A stretch of DNA of 39,455 nt, from positions 1-39,455 of the forward strand of contig NZ_WHJG01000056.1 in the NCBI RefSeq assembly GCF_011682175.1, in the 5' to 3' direction. This stretch comes from Massilia frigida. GTDB taxonomy: Bacteria; Pseudomonadota; Gammaproteobacteria; Burkholderiales; Burkholderiaceae_D. Shown piece by piece: positions 24,255 through 33,069 of the stretch. How positions within the stretch are numbered: position 1 is the first letter of the stretch; each line of letters opens with the position of its first letter. The notes beneath the pieces were generated by a model. It had not been told where the DNA came from. It worked only from the letters and a program-made list of their open reading frames with translations, and did not search any database. A program made the position numbers and the translations under genes.

Positions 24255-24290
24255 GTATCTACATTGTAGATACTTGGTTTGAATAGTCAA
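24255..24290 (-). promoter_or_regulatory. mazE promoter with a 19-bp operator palindrome
   Basis: On the minus strand TTGACT (24290-24285), spacer 16, TACAAT (24268-24263). The palindrome GTATCTACATTGTAGATAC (24255-24273 on the plus strand; 9-bp arms, one central base) covers the -10, as expected of autorepression by MazE. Confidence 0.7.
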
Positions 24291-24369
24291 GCATGCCTCA
24301 ACGCATTGAAAAGCAAACACTGCGCCCTGTATGACGCATGCATCTGGACTATCCTCATGGGTGACCGGT

Positions 24370-25518
24370 TCAATTAGTCCAATACAAATAGCGCAGGAAA
24401 CCCATCCCGGTATTCGATTTACTGGCCTGTTCCGCCATTTGCGGCAGCGGCGAGACGGGATGGGTCTTGTCGATGCGCTGGCAATGGCTGGCCGGCAGCT
24501 TGGTGCGGCGAAACGCGTACAAGGTGCCGGCCGCCGGCGGCTGCAGATACACCTTGGCCACATTCAAGCCAGTCCCCTCCGGACACAAGGGCGCCATCGC
24601 CGCCAGCATCCCGTTTCCACCCTGGGTGGCCGGCAACAGAGTGCGGCCTTGCCACAGCGCCGACATTTCCTTGATCATCATGTCCCAACTGGCGAAATCG
24701 ACCGCGTCGAGCGGCACCGGGAAGACGGTGTTGGCCTGCTTGGGGTTGCCGATCCACTCTTCGTCGTCATCGGTCTCGGCCAGCACTTCCTGGCGCATCT
24801 TGCCCGAGACCAGGAAGCCGTTGCCGATCAGCTGGTGCGCCGCCTTGAGCAAGGCCGGCCGCGCCAGGATCACGCCATTATAGTCCTTGGCCAGGTCGAA
24901 CGCGCGCACATTGGTCAGCAAGCCCTCGATGAAATGATGATACGACAGCGACCATAAAATATCGCTCTGGTCGACCCGGATCACGGCGCCGAGATTGTAT
25001 TCGCGGTCGTAATATTCCTGATCGTTACTCGGGCCGCTCACACGGAACGCCTGATGCCCGCGCTTGGGCAGCGCGAACAGGTATTTTTCCCACAGCTTGA
25101 CCTGGCCGTCGCTGTCGAGGTCGAGCTCCCACTGCGCCGGCGCCAGGCGCAGCGACTTGCGCTGGCCAAGCTTGACCTGGGCCAGCAGCTTGCGCGTGGC
25201 GCCCAGTTCGGCGATCACGTAGTCGATTTCCTTGGTCACCTCGACCAGGATGGCGTCGTTCGAGGTACGGTCTTTATGCATCCGCTCGAAGCCACGCGTG
25301 CCCCAGGTGACGATCTGGCGCACCAGCGCCGTATCGCGGCAGATGACGGCGGCAATGCGCGCATCGTCATCCTTGGGCACGGCGCCCTTGGCCACCTCGC
25401 GGCAGGCGGCGTGGTAGCCGTCGGCGGTGGTGAAATCGGCAGCGCGTGCCGCCGGGACCGTCAGGGCGCCGGCCAGCGCCAGCACAGCGGCCAGGCGCGC
25501 AACAGGGGGAAGTCGCAT
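24370..25518 (-). CDS. Secreted conserved hypothetical protein
   Basis: 382 residues with a GGAGGT 4 bases before the ATG. Residues 1-26 (MRLPP start, Leu/Ala core, ending ARA-A) are a signal peptide. The mature protein is rich in Asp/Arg/Tyr and has conserved-looking blocks YHAACREVAKGAVPKDDDARI, WELDLDSDGQVKLWEKYLFAL and WSLSYHHFIEGLLTNVRAFD, all resembling an all-alpha periplasmic fold, but no named family is recognised. It ends 130 bases before the mazE gene. A monocistronic unit is likely. Confidence 0.78.
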   Translation of the reverse strand: MRLPPVARLAAVLALAGALTVPAARAADFTTADGYHAACREVAKGAVPKDDDARIAAVICRDTALVRQIVTWGTRGFERMHKDRTSNDAILVEVTKEIDYVIAELGATRKLLAQVKLGQRKSLRLAPAQWELDLDSDGQVKLWEKYLFALPKRGHQAFRVSGPSNDQEYYDREYNLGAVIRVDQSDILWSLSYHHFIEGLLTNVRAFDLAKDYNGVILARPALLKAAHQLIGNGFLVSGKMRQEVLAETDDDEEWIGNPKQANTVFPVPLDAVDFASWDMMIKEMSALWQGRTLLPATQGGNGMLAAMAPLCPEGTGLNVAKVYLQPPAAGTLYAFRRTKLPASHCQRIDKTHPVSPLPQMAEQASKSNTGMGFLRYLYWTN

Positions 25519-25708
25519 GATACCTCCGCTATAAATGTGTCATAAAAGAAAGCTATCCTACGCGAAACAAGTCGTCTTGCGCCGCCCCGCCTTGTGATTA
25601 GAAGAAAGCCCCCAACCTTGCCGGGACGCAGCAGTAAACGGCCATGCCGCATCGAAAGCGCCGGGGCGGCGTAAAATAGCGCCATTCCAACGCTTCCCGA
25701 CACCAAAT

Positions 25709-26233
25709 ATGGCTATCTACCAACTGGGCGAGCATGCGCCCGAGATTCACGCGTCCGCCTACGTCGCCGATTCCGCCAGCCTGATCGGCAAAGTGACGCT
25801 GGAGGCCAATACCTCGGTCTGGTCCGGCGTGACCATTCGCGGCGACAACGAGCGCATCACGATCGGCGCCAACAGTAACGTGCAGGAAGGCACGGTCATG
25901 CACACCGACATGGGCTTTCCGCTCACCATCGGCAGCAATGTGACGATCGGCCACCAGGCCATGCTGCACGGCTGCACGGTCGGCGATGGCTCGCTGATCG
26001 GCATCCAGGCCGTGATCCTGAATGGCGCCAAGATCGGCAAGGGTTGCCTGGTCGGCGCCGGTGCCCTGGTAACCGAAGGAAAAGAATTCCCTGACCACTC
26101 GCTCATCATCGGCGCCCCGGCCAAAGCCGTGCGCACCCTGGGCGCGGAAGACATCGCGCGTCTCGAAGGCAGCGCCGCCAGCTATGTTGCACGCGGCCAG
26201 CTATTCAAGACGCAACTGAAAAAGATTGGATAA
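25709..26233 (+). CDS. Gamma-carbonic anhydrase family protein
   Basis: 174 residues of left-handed beta-helix (hexapeptide repeats, about 25-130) with a C-terminal helix. The metal His residues of the family are H65, H82 and H87. YrdA-type proteins bind zinc, but many are inactive as carbonic anhydrases. A possible -10 TAAAAT lies at 25672-25677. It probably starts an operon with hslO, which begins 3 bases after its stop. Confidence 0.92.
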   Translation: MAIYQLGEHAPEIHASAYVADSASLIGKVTLEANTSVWSGVTIRGDNERITIGANSNVQEGTVMHTDMGFPLTIGSNVTIGHQAMLHGCTVGDGSLIGIQAVILNGAKIGKGCLVGAGALVTEGKEFPDHSLIIGAPAKAVRTLGAEDIARLEGSAASYVARGQLFKTQLKKIG

Positions 26234-26236
26234 ACA

Positions 26237-27193
26237 ATGACTACAGAAAATAACAACGATACCCTGCAAAAATTCATCTTCGACAATGCCGCCGTGCGCG
26301 GCGAGTTCGTTGAAATCTCCAGCACCTGGGGCGAGATCCAGCAACGCCACAGCTATCCGCCGGCCGTCAAGAAGGTGCTCGGCGAAATGGTGGCGGCGGC
26401 GGCCCTGCTGTCGGCCAACCTCAAGTTCAACGGCGCCATCGTCATGCAGATCCATGGCGACGGCCCGCTGCGCCTGCTGGTGGTCGAATGCGATTCCGAC
26501 CTGCGCATGCGCGCCACCGCCAAGCTGGCCGAGGGCGTCAGCGTGGCCGACGACGCCAGCCTGACCGAGCTGCTCAACGCCGGCGGCAAGGCGCGCTTCG
26601 TCATCACGCTCGACCCGGTCGACAAGATGCCCGGCCAGCAGCCTTACCAGGGCATCGTACCGCTCGACGGCGACGACATGGCGACCGTCATCGAAAACTA
26701 CATGCTGCGTTCCGAGCAGCTCGACACGCGCCTGTGGCTGGCGGCCGACGACAGCGTCGCGCGCGGCCTGCTGCTGCAAAAGCTGCCGCGCCACAGCGGC
26801 AAGGATGACCAGATCAAGCAAAGCAGCGAAGCCGACGAACTGGAAACCTGGAACCGCGCCGTCATGCTGGCCTCGACCCTCAAGCAGGAAGAGCTGCTCT
26901 CGACCGACATCCAGACCCTGATGAACCGCCTGTTCTGGGAAGAGACGATCCGCGTGTTCGAGCCGGCCCATCCCCAGTTCCACTGCAGCTGCACGCGCGA
27001 AAAAGTCGGCAACATGCTCAAGATGCTGGGCCGCGACGAAGTCGACGGCGCCCTCGATGAACTGGGCCAGCTGGCGATCGACTGCGACTTCTGCGGCAAG
27101 CACTACTCGTTCGACAAGGTCGACTGCGCGCAGCTGTTCGTGGGCGACACCCCGGTCGAAGTGCTGCTTCCCGCCAGCGACGTGAAGCACTGA
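26237..27193 (+). CDS. hslO: Redox-regulated chaperone Hsp33
   Basis: 318 residues. The C-terminal redox switch is C250-S-C252 and C283-D-F-C286, the zinc-binding tetrad that opens on oxidation, turning on holdase activity. The N-terminal fold (about 10-190) is complete. It acts in the cytosol under oxidative stress. It is followed one base later by the thioesterase gene. Confidence 0.95.
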   Translation: MTTENNNDTLQKFIFDNAAVRGEFVEISSTWGEIQQRHSYPPAVKKVLGEMVAAAALLSANLKFNGAIVMQIHGDGPLRLLVVECDSDLRMRATAKLAEGVSVADDASLTELLNAGGKARFVITLDPVDKMPGQQPYQGIVPLDGDDMATVIENYMLRSEQLDTRLWLAADDSVARGLLLQKLPRHSGKDDQIKQSSEADELETWNRAVMLASTLKQEELLSTDIQTLMNRLFWEETIRVFEPAHPQFHCSCTREKVGNMLKMLGRDEVDGALDELGQLAIDCDFCGKHYSFDKVDCAQLFVGDTPVEVLLPASDVKH

Positions 27194-27194
27194 C

Positions 27195-27632
27195 ATGCGC
27201 GAGTCGCCCCGCTCCGCGTTCCCGCATTTTCTGGCGATACCGACGCGCTGGATGGATAACGACGCCTACCAGCACGTCAACAACGTCGTCTACTACAGCT
27301 TTTTCGACACCGCCGTGAACCAGTTCCTGATCGCGCGCGGCGTGCTCGACATCCACGCCGACACCGTGGTCGCTCTGGTGGTCGACACGGGCTGCTCGTA
27401 CTTTCGCCCGATCGCCTTTCCCGACACGGTGCACGTGGGCGTGCGCGTGGCCAAGCTGGGCAACTCCAGCGTGCGCTACGAGCTGGCGCTGTACCGCAAC
27501 GACGAAGCGCTGCCGGCGGCGGCCGGGCATTTTGTTCATGTGTACGTCGAGCGCGCGAGCAATCGTTCGGTGCCCGTGCCCGACGCCGTGCGCGCCGTGC
27601 TGGCCACCATCGCCAGCGCGGCGCCGGCATAA
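27195..27632 (+). CDS. Acyl-CoA thioesterase, 4HBT hot-dog fold
   Basis: 145 residues. The hot-dog fold signature MDNDAYQHVNNVVYYSFFDTA (residues about 20-40) has the conserved Asp and the His-Val-Asn-Asn segment of YbgC/FcbC-type thioesterases. The substrate is unknown. The ATG lies one base after the hslO stop, so translation is probably coupled. Confidence 0.9.
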   Translation: MRESPRSAFPHFLAIPTRWMDNDAYQHVNNVVYYSFFDTAVNQFLIARGVLDIHADTVVALVVDTGCSYFRPIAFPDTVHVGVRVAKLGNSSVRYELALYRNDEALPAAAGHFVHVYVERASNRSVPVPDAVRAVLATIASAAPA

Positions 27633-27638
27633 GCGCGC

Positions 27639-28172
27639 ATGCCGGCCGCATCCACCCACAGCATGCGCACGCTGGCGCATGCCGACACCGGCGCCCTGCT
27701 GGCGTTCGAACTGGCCAACCGCGCCTGGTTCGAGCGCCACGTCGAAGCGCGCGACCCGGCGTTCTATACGCCGCAAGGCGTGGCGCGGCATATCGCACAC
27801 TATCTGGAGGGACATGCGGCCGGTACCTGGCATCCGTGCGTACTTCTCGATGAGGAAGGCCGCATCGTCGGACGCGCCAACCTGAAGGACATCGACCGCA
27901 GCGCCGGTTCGGCCGAAGTGGGCTACCGCATCGCGCAAGACCAGACAGGCAAGGGCCTGGCAACGTTCGCCCTGCACCACCTGATCGGGCTGGCCCGCTC
28001 GACCTGGCAACTGAACGAGCTGCGCGCCGAGATCACCCTCGCCAACCAGGGTTCGGCGGCGGTGCTGCATAAATGCGGCTTCGTCCACGCAGATGAATTG
28101 CCGCGCCTGGCCATGATCGACAACGCCTGGGTCGACGGCGCCCGCTACCTGCTCGACCTGACACCGGCCTGA
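27639..28172 (+). CDS. GNAT-family N-acetyltransferase (RimJ/RimL type)
   Basis: 177 residues. The core motif region is SAEVGYRIAQDQTGKGLATFAL (about 90-111), with the acetyl-CoA loop Q-T-G-K-G-L-A, followed by NELRAEITLANQGSAAVLHKCGFV, the classic RimJ/RimL strand-helix-strand. The substrate is unknown. It starts 6 bases after the thioesterase stop. It is the last gene of the gamma-CA/hslO operon and faces the aldo/keto reductase gene. Confidence 0.88.
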   Translation: MPAASTHSMRTLAHADTGALLAFELANRAWFERHVEARDPAFYTPQGVARHIAHYLEGHAAGTWHPCVLLDEEGRIVGRANLKDIDRSAGSAEVGYRIAQDQTGKGLATFALHHLIGLARSTWQLNELRAEITLANQGSAAVLHKCGFVHADELPRLAMIDNAWVDGARYLLDLTPA

Positions 28173-28210
28173 AGCCGCGCTTCGCCACCACCTGCACCTG
28201 GTGCAACGCC

Positions 28211-29209
<999 letters not shown>

Positions 29210-29228
29210 CACAGCAAACTCCTCGTGT

Positions 29229-29267
29229 AATCAATCGAGCGGCCAGTATGGGTGGTCTTGATTGATT
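29229..29267 (-). promoter_or_regulatory. Inverted repeat upstream of the aldo/keto reductase
   Basis: AATCAATC (29229-29236) and GATTGATT (29260-29267) form perfect 8-bp arms with a 23-base spacer, in the only non-coding stretch before the gene. It may be a regulator site or part of the promoter. Confidence 0.35.
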
Positions 29268-29327
29268 GGATAAGAGGCCTTACCGTGCATGCACCACTGA
29301 GCAAAATTCATCAATTCATTAGCGGCC

Positions 29328-29804
29328 TTAGCGCCCCAGCGCGTAATCGAGCGCGTAGAAGTGCTTGCCGTCGACGACCGTGAGCGCAAGGCTGCCGGTG
29401 ATGCCGCTTAACTCCTCCGTACCCGAATCGGGAACGATGGTGATGGCGGCCTGGCTGGTCCCGCCATGCATCGTGCCCGCATGCTGGAGCACGAAGCTGC
29501 CCTTGCGGCCGGCCAGGGTACCGCTGACCCGTTCAATGGCGACATAGGCGGCAGAGCCCTTGGTGTCGCTCACCGCCGTGAGCATGGTGCCCTTGCCGGT
29601 AGCGGCCAGCGCACCGGCATACTGCTTGTCGAGCGCCATGCGGGCGATGGCAATTCGGCCTTCCTTCTCGGGAGCGCCGGCGGGTATGATCGCTATCTCG
29701 AACGGCCCGCTGGCGCGCTGCATCGCGGGCGATGTTTGTGCGGAAGCGGGTTGCAGAAAGGCGAACAGGGAGAGCGCAATGGCGCTGAAGCGGAACAATG
29801 ACAT
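29328..29804 (-). CDS. DUF3224 protein with signal peptide
   Basis: 158 residues. Residues 1-23 form a signal peptide. The mature part has the whole DUF3224 signature: RMALDKQYAGALAATGKGTM, SAAYVAIERVSGTL, GSFVLQHAGTM and the closing DGKHFYALDYAL. DUF3224 is a small beta-barrel domain, related in fold to allene-oxide-cyclase-like proteins, with unknown function. It is divergent from an AraC-family regulator 150 bases upstream, which may control it. Confidence 0.92.
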   Translation of the reverse strand: MSLFRFSAIALSLFAFLQPASAQTSPAMQRASGPFEIAIIPAGAPEKEGRIAIARMALDKQYAGALAATGKGTMLTAVSDTKGSAAYVAIERVSGTLAGRKGSFVLQHAGTMHGGTSQAAITIVPDSGTEELSGITGSLALTVVDGKHFYALDYALGR

Positions 29805-29953
29805 GGCAGGCTTTCGATTTGAGGATGGGCGGCGCCGGCACATTTGCACGGCCGCTCGCGGGAACCTCCACACTAAGCGCAAGGACGAAAAACATCTTGG
29901 ATAAACCCGACACCGCACCCGCAACGCCGAAAGGGATCGTCGATCCGCTCGGC

Positions 29954-30727
29954 ATGGCGCGCCGCATCCGCCTGGCCACCTACCGGCCATCGGCCCCGCT
30001 GGCGCGCTTCGTCGACTACTTCTGGATCGTCGAATGGAACATGGGCGAGCGCGCCCCCGAGATCCAGCGCGTGCTGCCCTATCCAAATGCGCACCTGGTG
30101 TTCGACCGTGGCCAGAGCGCCATCCACGGCGTGGTGCGCGGCGCGTTCGAGCGCAGCGTGGCGGGGGCGGGCCGGGTGCTCGGCGTGCGCTTCAAGCCGG
30201 GCGGTCTGCGTCCCTTCATCGCGCATCCCGTTTCGCGCCTGGCCGAGCGCACCATGCCGTTCGATGAGGTCCTGCGCATGCCCACCGCCGCCGCCGAACA
30301 GCGCGTGCTGGACGGCGATAGCGACGCCGATATGGTCGCTGCCGCCGAAGCGATGCTGCTCGCCGTGCTGCCGGCGCCGGACGCACGCGCGCTGCTCGCC
30401 GAACAAGCCGTCAACGCCGCCGCAGCCATCGATGGGCCGGCCAGCGTGGCCGCCCTGTGCGCGCAAGTGGGGATCGAAGAACGCGCGCTGCAAAGGCTGT
30501 TCAGCAATTATGTGGGCGTGTCGCCCAAATGGGTGATCCAGCGCTACCGCCTACAGGAAGCGAGCTGGCGCCTGGCCAGGCCGGCGCCGGTCGACCTGGC
30601 GGCCCTAGCAAGTCAGCTCGGCTTTTTCGACCAGGCCCATTTCACGCGCGACTTCACGAAACTGGTGGGCACATCGCCGCTGGAATACTGGAAGTCGCAA
30701 CAGGAGCCGCGTCAGAGCGGTCCATAG
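29954..30727 (+). CDS. AraC-family transcriptional regulator
   Basis: 257 residues from MARRIRLATYRPS. An in-frame TTG at 29897, with AAGGA upstream, could extend it by 19 residues. The N-terminal domain (APLARFVDYFWIVEWNM, VRFKPGGLRPF) is of the DUF6597 type, and the C-terminal double helix-turn-helix (about 150-250) ends with the classic GFFDQAHFTRDFTKLVGTSPLEY. It is divergent from the DUF3224 gene, a natural target, and its end overlaps the end of mepB by 16 bases. Confidence 0.9.
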   Translation: MARRIRLATYRPSAPLARFVDYFWIVEWNMGERAPEIQRVLPYPNAHLVFDRGQSAIHGVVRGAFERSVAGAGRVLGVRFKPGGLRPFIAHPVSRLAERTMPFDEVLRMPTAAAEQRVLDGDSDADMVAAAEAMLLAVLPAPDARALLAEQAVNAAAAIDGPASVAALCAQVGIEERALQRLFSNYVGVSPKWVIQRYRLQEASWRLARPAPVDLAALASQLGFFDQAHFTRDFTKLVGTSPLEYWKSQQEPRQSGP

Positions 30728-31218
30728 AGCCTGCGCACGGCTTCGGCGTCGGCGCCGTCGGGAAGAAAATACTGCAACTGCCAGCGCTGCGTGGCGTGCG
30801 CCTGCTTGCTGGCCGTGAGCACCCATGGCGGATACACGCGCATGGCGCGCTTGCCGCCCTGCCCCGCGCGCGCCAAGATATCGCGCGCGGCCAGCACCGC
30901 CCGGGGAAAAACGAACTGCCCGATCCGCTCCCCGTCGCGGGTACTGACCACGAACAGGTCGACCGGGTCGGTCTCGTCGAACGGCTGGATCGGCCCGCTG
31001 CCGAGACGCTTCCACAGCGTGACGAACTGGCCGACCTTGGTGGGCGTGATCTTGGCGACGCGAAAGCGCACCTGCATGCCCTCGACCGCGAAACTGCTGG
31101 CCGCATACTCGGCGCTTTCCGCCTCGTGCTGCGGCGCGCTCCACGCCATGCCATGCGTGTCGTACGCGCGCTGGAGCACGCGCAGGTCGGGATGGAACGG
31201 GGTTTCTTTCAGTGTCAT
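30712..31218 (-). CDS. MepB-family protein
   Basis: 168 residues from MTLKETPFHPDLRVLQ. The MepB pattern is complete: YAASSFAVEGMQVRFRVAKI, TPTKVGQFVTLWKR, DLFVVS, GQFVFPRAVLAARDIL and RAMRVYPPW. The family is common and its function unknown (in Staphylococcus it is next to the MepA efflux gene). No signal peptide. Its end overlaps the araC-type gene tail to tail. Confidence 0.9.
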   Translation of the reverse strand: MTLKETPFHPDLRVLQRAYDTHGMAWSAPQHEAESAEYAASSFAVEGMQVRFRVAKITPTKVGQFVTLWKRLGSGPIQPFDETDPVDLFVVSTRDGERIGQFVFPRAVLAARDILARAGQGGKRAMRVYPPWVLTASKQAHATQRWQLQYFLPDGADAEAVRRLYGPL

Positions 31219-31292
31219 GGAGTTCAGGCAGCGCAGTCGTGGCGAAAGCGGCATTGTAGCCGCCCGCAAGCACTGCGCGCCTGGCGCCAGGA

Positions 31293-31730
31293 TCACTGGT
31301 TCAGCAGCACCTGCGCGATCAGGCCCGTGGCCACCGCCACCAGCAGGTAATTGCCATTGGCCTGCACCCAGTGCGAGCCGCGCGGCGGAGCGCTCAGGCG
31401 ACGGCTGCGCCAGTCGCTGACCACGTAGCTGCTTGAGCGATACTGATGGTCCAGGTACGCGCCACGGCGAAAGTGCTGGCGCCCGGACCGGTGATGGTCG
31501 TGGGGCTGGTAGCCGCCGCGCGGGCTGTCGTAACGGTCGCCACGGCGATCGTCGTGACGGTCGCGGTCATGGCGGTCATGGCGGTCGCTGCGCTCGTAAC
31601 GGCCATTGCGTTCATCCTGCTCGCTGCGCTGCCCATGGTCGCCGCGATACTCGCGCGACTGAGCGAAAGCGGTGCTGCCGCTGCCCATGCAAACAGCCAT
31701 GAGGGCGATGATAAGGGCTTTCTTGGGCAT
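31293..31730 (-). CDS. RcnB-family periplasmic protein
   Basis: 145 residues with AGGAG upstream of the ATG. Residues 1-23 are a signal peptide. The mature N-terminal half is a His/Arg/Asp-rich low-complexity stretch (RSDRHDRHDRDRHDD) that could bind metal. The C-terminal RcnB domain has the pattern VVSDWRSRRLSAPPRGSHWVQANGNYLLVAVATGLI. E. coli RcnB acts in nickel/cobalt balance; a metal role here is inferred. Confidence 0.85.
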   Translation of the reverse strand: MPKKALIIALMAVCMGSGSTAFAQSREYRGDHGQRSEQDERNGRYERSDRHDRHDRDRHDDRRGDRYDSPRGGYQPHDHHRSGRQHFRRGAYLDHQYRSSSYVVSDWRSRRLSAPPRGSHWVQANGNYLLVAVATGLIAQVLLNQ

Positions 31731-32012
31731 ATGAACTCCTGTCGTCGATGCTGCCCGCAGCAATATGGGCCGCCTGAGAAATGCAGCCTCTCCGGGGACC
31801 AGGGCGACTACTGCGTGTCGTCCATGTATCCATTGCACCGCGATTCGCCCCTGGCAACCAGCATGCTCCGGTAAGAAGTGTTACGGGACGTGTCTGCGCG
31901 ACAGATCGCCGTTTATCCCCGCATAACGCCGGTCGGCACCTTTTCCCGCCAAGCGCGGCCGTCTCGCACAGAATGTGGTCATTCTCACCACCCCACCTGA
32001 TGAAGGCAGCAC
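31731..32012. promoter_or_regulatory. Divergent control region of RcnB-like and SUMF1-like genes
   Basis: About 280 bases without a gene. It must hold both promoters; no clear -35/-10 pair is seen for either. A short TGTC-GACA type hairpin is at about 31889-31905. Confidence 0.3.
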
Positions 32013-33008
32013 ATGCAAAGCACCCTCCTGTTCTCCCTGGCCCTGATGGCATCGACCGGCGCGGCAGCCGCCGGCAGCGTGGCCGAACCCCCGATGGTCG
32101 CCATCAAGGGCGGCACGTTTGCGATGGGCGGCACCATCCCGGGTCCGGACAAGGACTATCCGACCGACCAGCCGGTCCACGACGTGCGCGTGGCCAGCTT
32201 CCAGATGGCGAAGTACGAAGTCACCGTCGGCGAGTTCCGCCAGTTCATCGAGGCGACCGGCCACCAGACCCAGAAGGATTGCTGGAAGTTCGCCAGCACC
32301 GAATGGGGCATGGACATGGGTCCGGGCGCCTGGAATACGCCGGCCTACGCCCCGGGCGACTACCATCCGGTCATGTGCGTGACCTGGAAGGACGCTACCG
32401 CCTACGCCACATGGCTGTCGGCCCAAACCGGCAAGCCGTACCGCCTGCCCTCGGAAGCGGAATGGGAATACGCCGCGCGCGCCGCCAGCAAGACCGACTA
32501 CCCCTTCGGCGACGATGCCAGCCAGGTGTGCCGCCATGCGAACATCCGCGATATTTCGGGTAGCAAGGCGATTGCCGCGATCATCGGCCGCGCAGGAAAA
32601 AAACCCGCCGTCTGCGAAGACGGCGCCGAGTTCACCACCGTGGTCGGCATGTACGAGCCGAACGCCTTCGGCCTGTACGACATGATCGGCAATGTGGGCG
32701 AGTATGTGGCCGACTGCGAGCACCTGAACTACGAAGGCGCGCCGGCGGACGGCTCGGCCTGGACCGCCAACTGCCACAAGCGCGGGTCGCCCATGAAGAT
32801 GCACCGCGGCGGCAGCTTCTCGTCGCGCGAGGCGCGCACGGTGGTGCGCGGGCACGCGGGAGATGAAAACCCAAGCAGCATCGGCGAAGGCTTCCGCCTT
32901 GCGCTGGGCGGGCCGGTGCTGCCGCAGGCGCCGGCGGTGGCGCGCTTCGAAGCGGAGTTGGTCACAGCCCGCGCCGCCGAACGCGAGCGGCGCAAGATGG
33001 TCAAATAA
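32013..33008 (+). CDS. SUMF1/FGE-fold secreted protein, probably not a sulfatase activator
   Basis: 331 residues. Residues 1-20 are a signal peptide. The fold signatures are MVAIKGGTFAMGG, YEVTVGEFRQFIEATGH, PVMCVTWKDATAYATWLS, YRLPSEAEWEYAAR, NVGEYVADC and MHRGGSFSS near the end. In true formylglycine-generating enzymes the last block carries two catalytic Cys; here it reads SFSSREARTVVRG with none. Hence it is a FGE-like protein of another role (binding, maturation or non-heme iron type). Six other Cys may form disulfides. It is the first gene of a rightward run. Confidence 0.88.
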   Translation: MQSTLLFSLALMASTGAAAAGSVAEPPMVAIKGGTFAMGGTIPGPDKDYPTDQPVHDVRVASFQMAKYEVTVGEFRQFIEATGHQTQKDCWKFASTEWGMDMGPGAWNTPAYAPGDYHPVMCVTWKDATAYATWLSAQTGKPYRLPSEAEWEYAARAASKTDYPFGDDASQVCRHANIRDISGSKAIAAIIGRAGKKPAVCEDGAEFTTVVGMYEPNAFGLYDMIGNVGEYVADCEHLNYEGAPADGSAWTANCHKRGSPMKMHRGGSFSSREARTVVRGHAGDENPSSIGEGFRLALGGPVLPQAPAVARFEAELVTARAAERERRKMVK

Positions 33009-33069
33009 AGCCGGGCGCGCCGCCTTGCTAGAATGCGGTCTCCGATCATTCACTGGATAACCCGACCGC

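Noticed and set aside
28193-28205. Palindrome TGCACC-T-GGTGCA between the GNAT and aldo/keto reductase genes
   Set aside because: Could be a weak bidirectional terminator between convergent genes, but with short arms and no T-run it is not well supported.
31446-31874. Rightward frame opposite the RcnB-like gene, rich in Val/Ala and looking like membrane segments
   Set aside because: The Val/Ala text comes from the complement of His/Arg/Asp repeats of RcnB; there is no ribosome-binding site.
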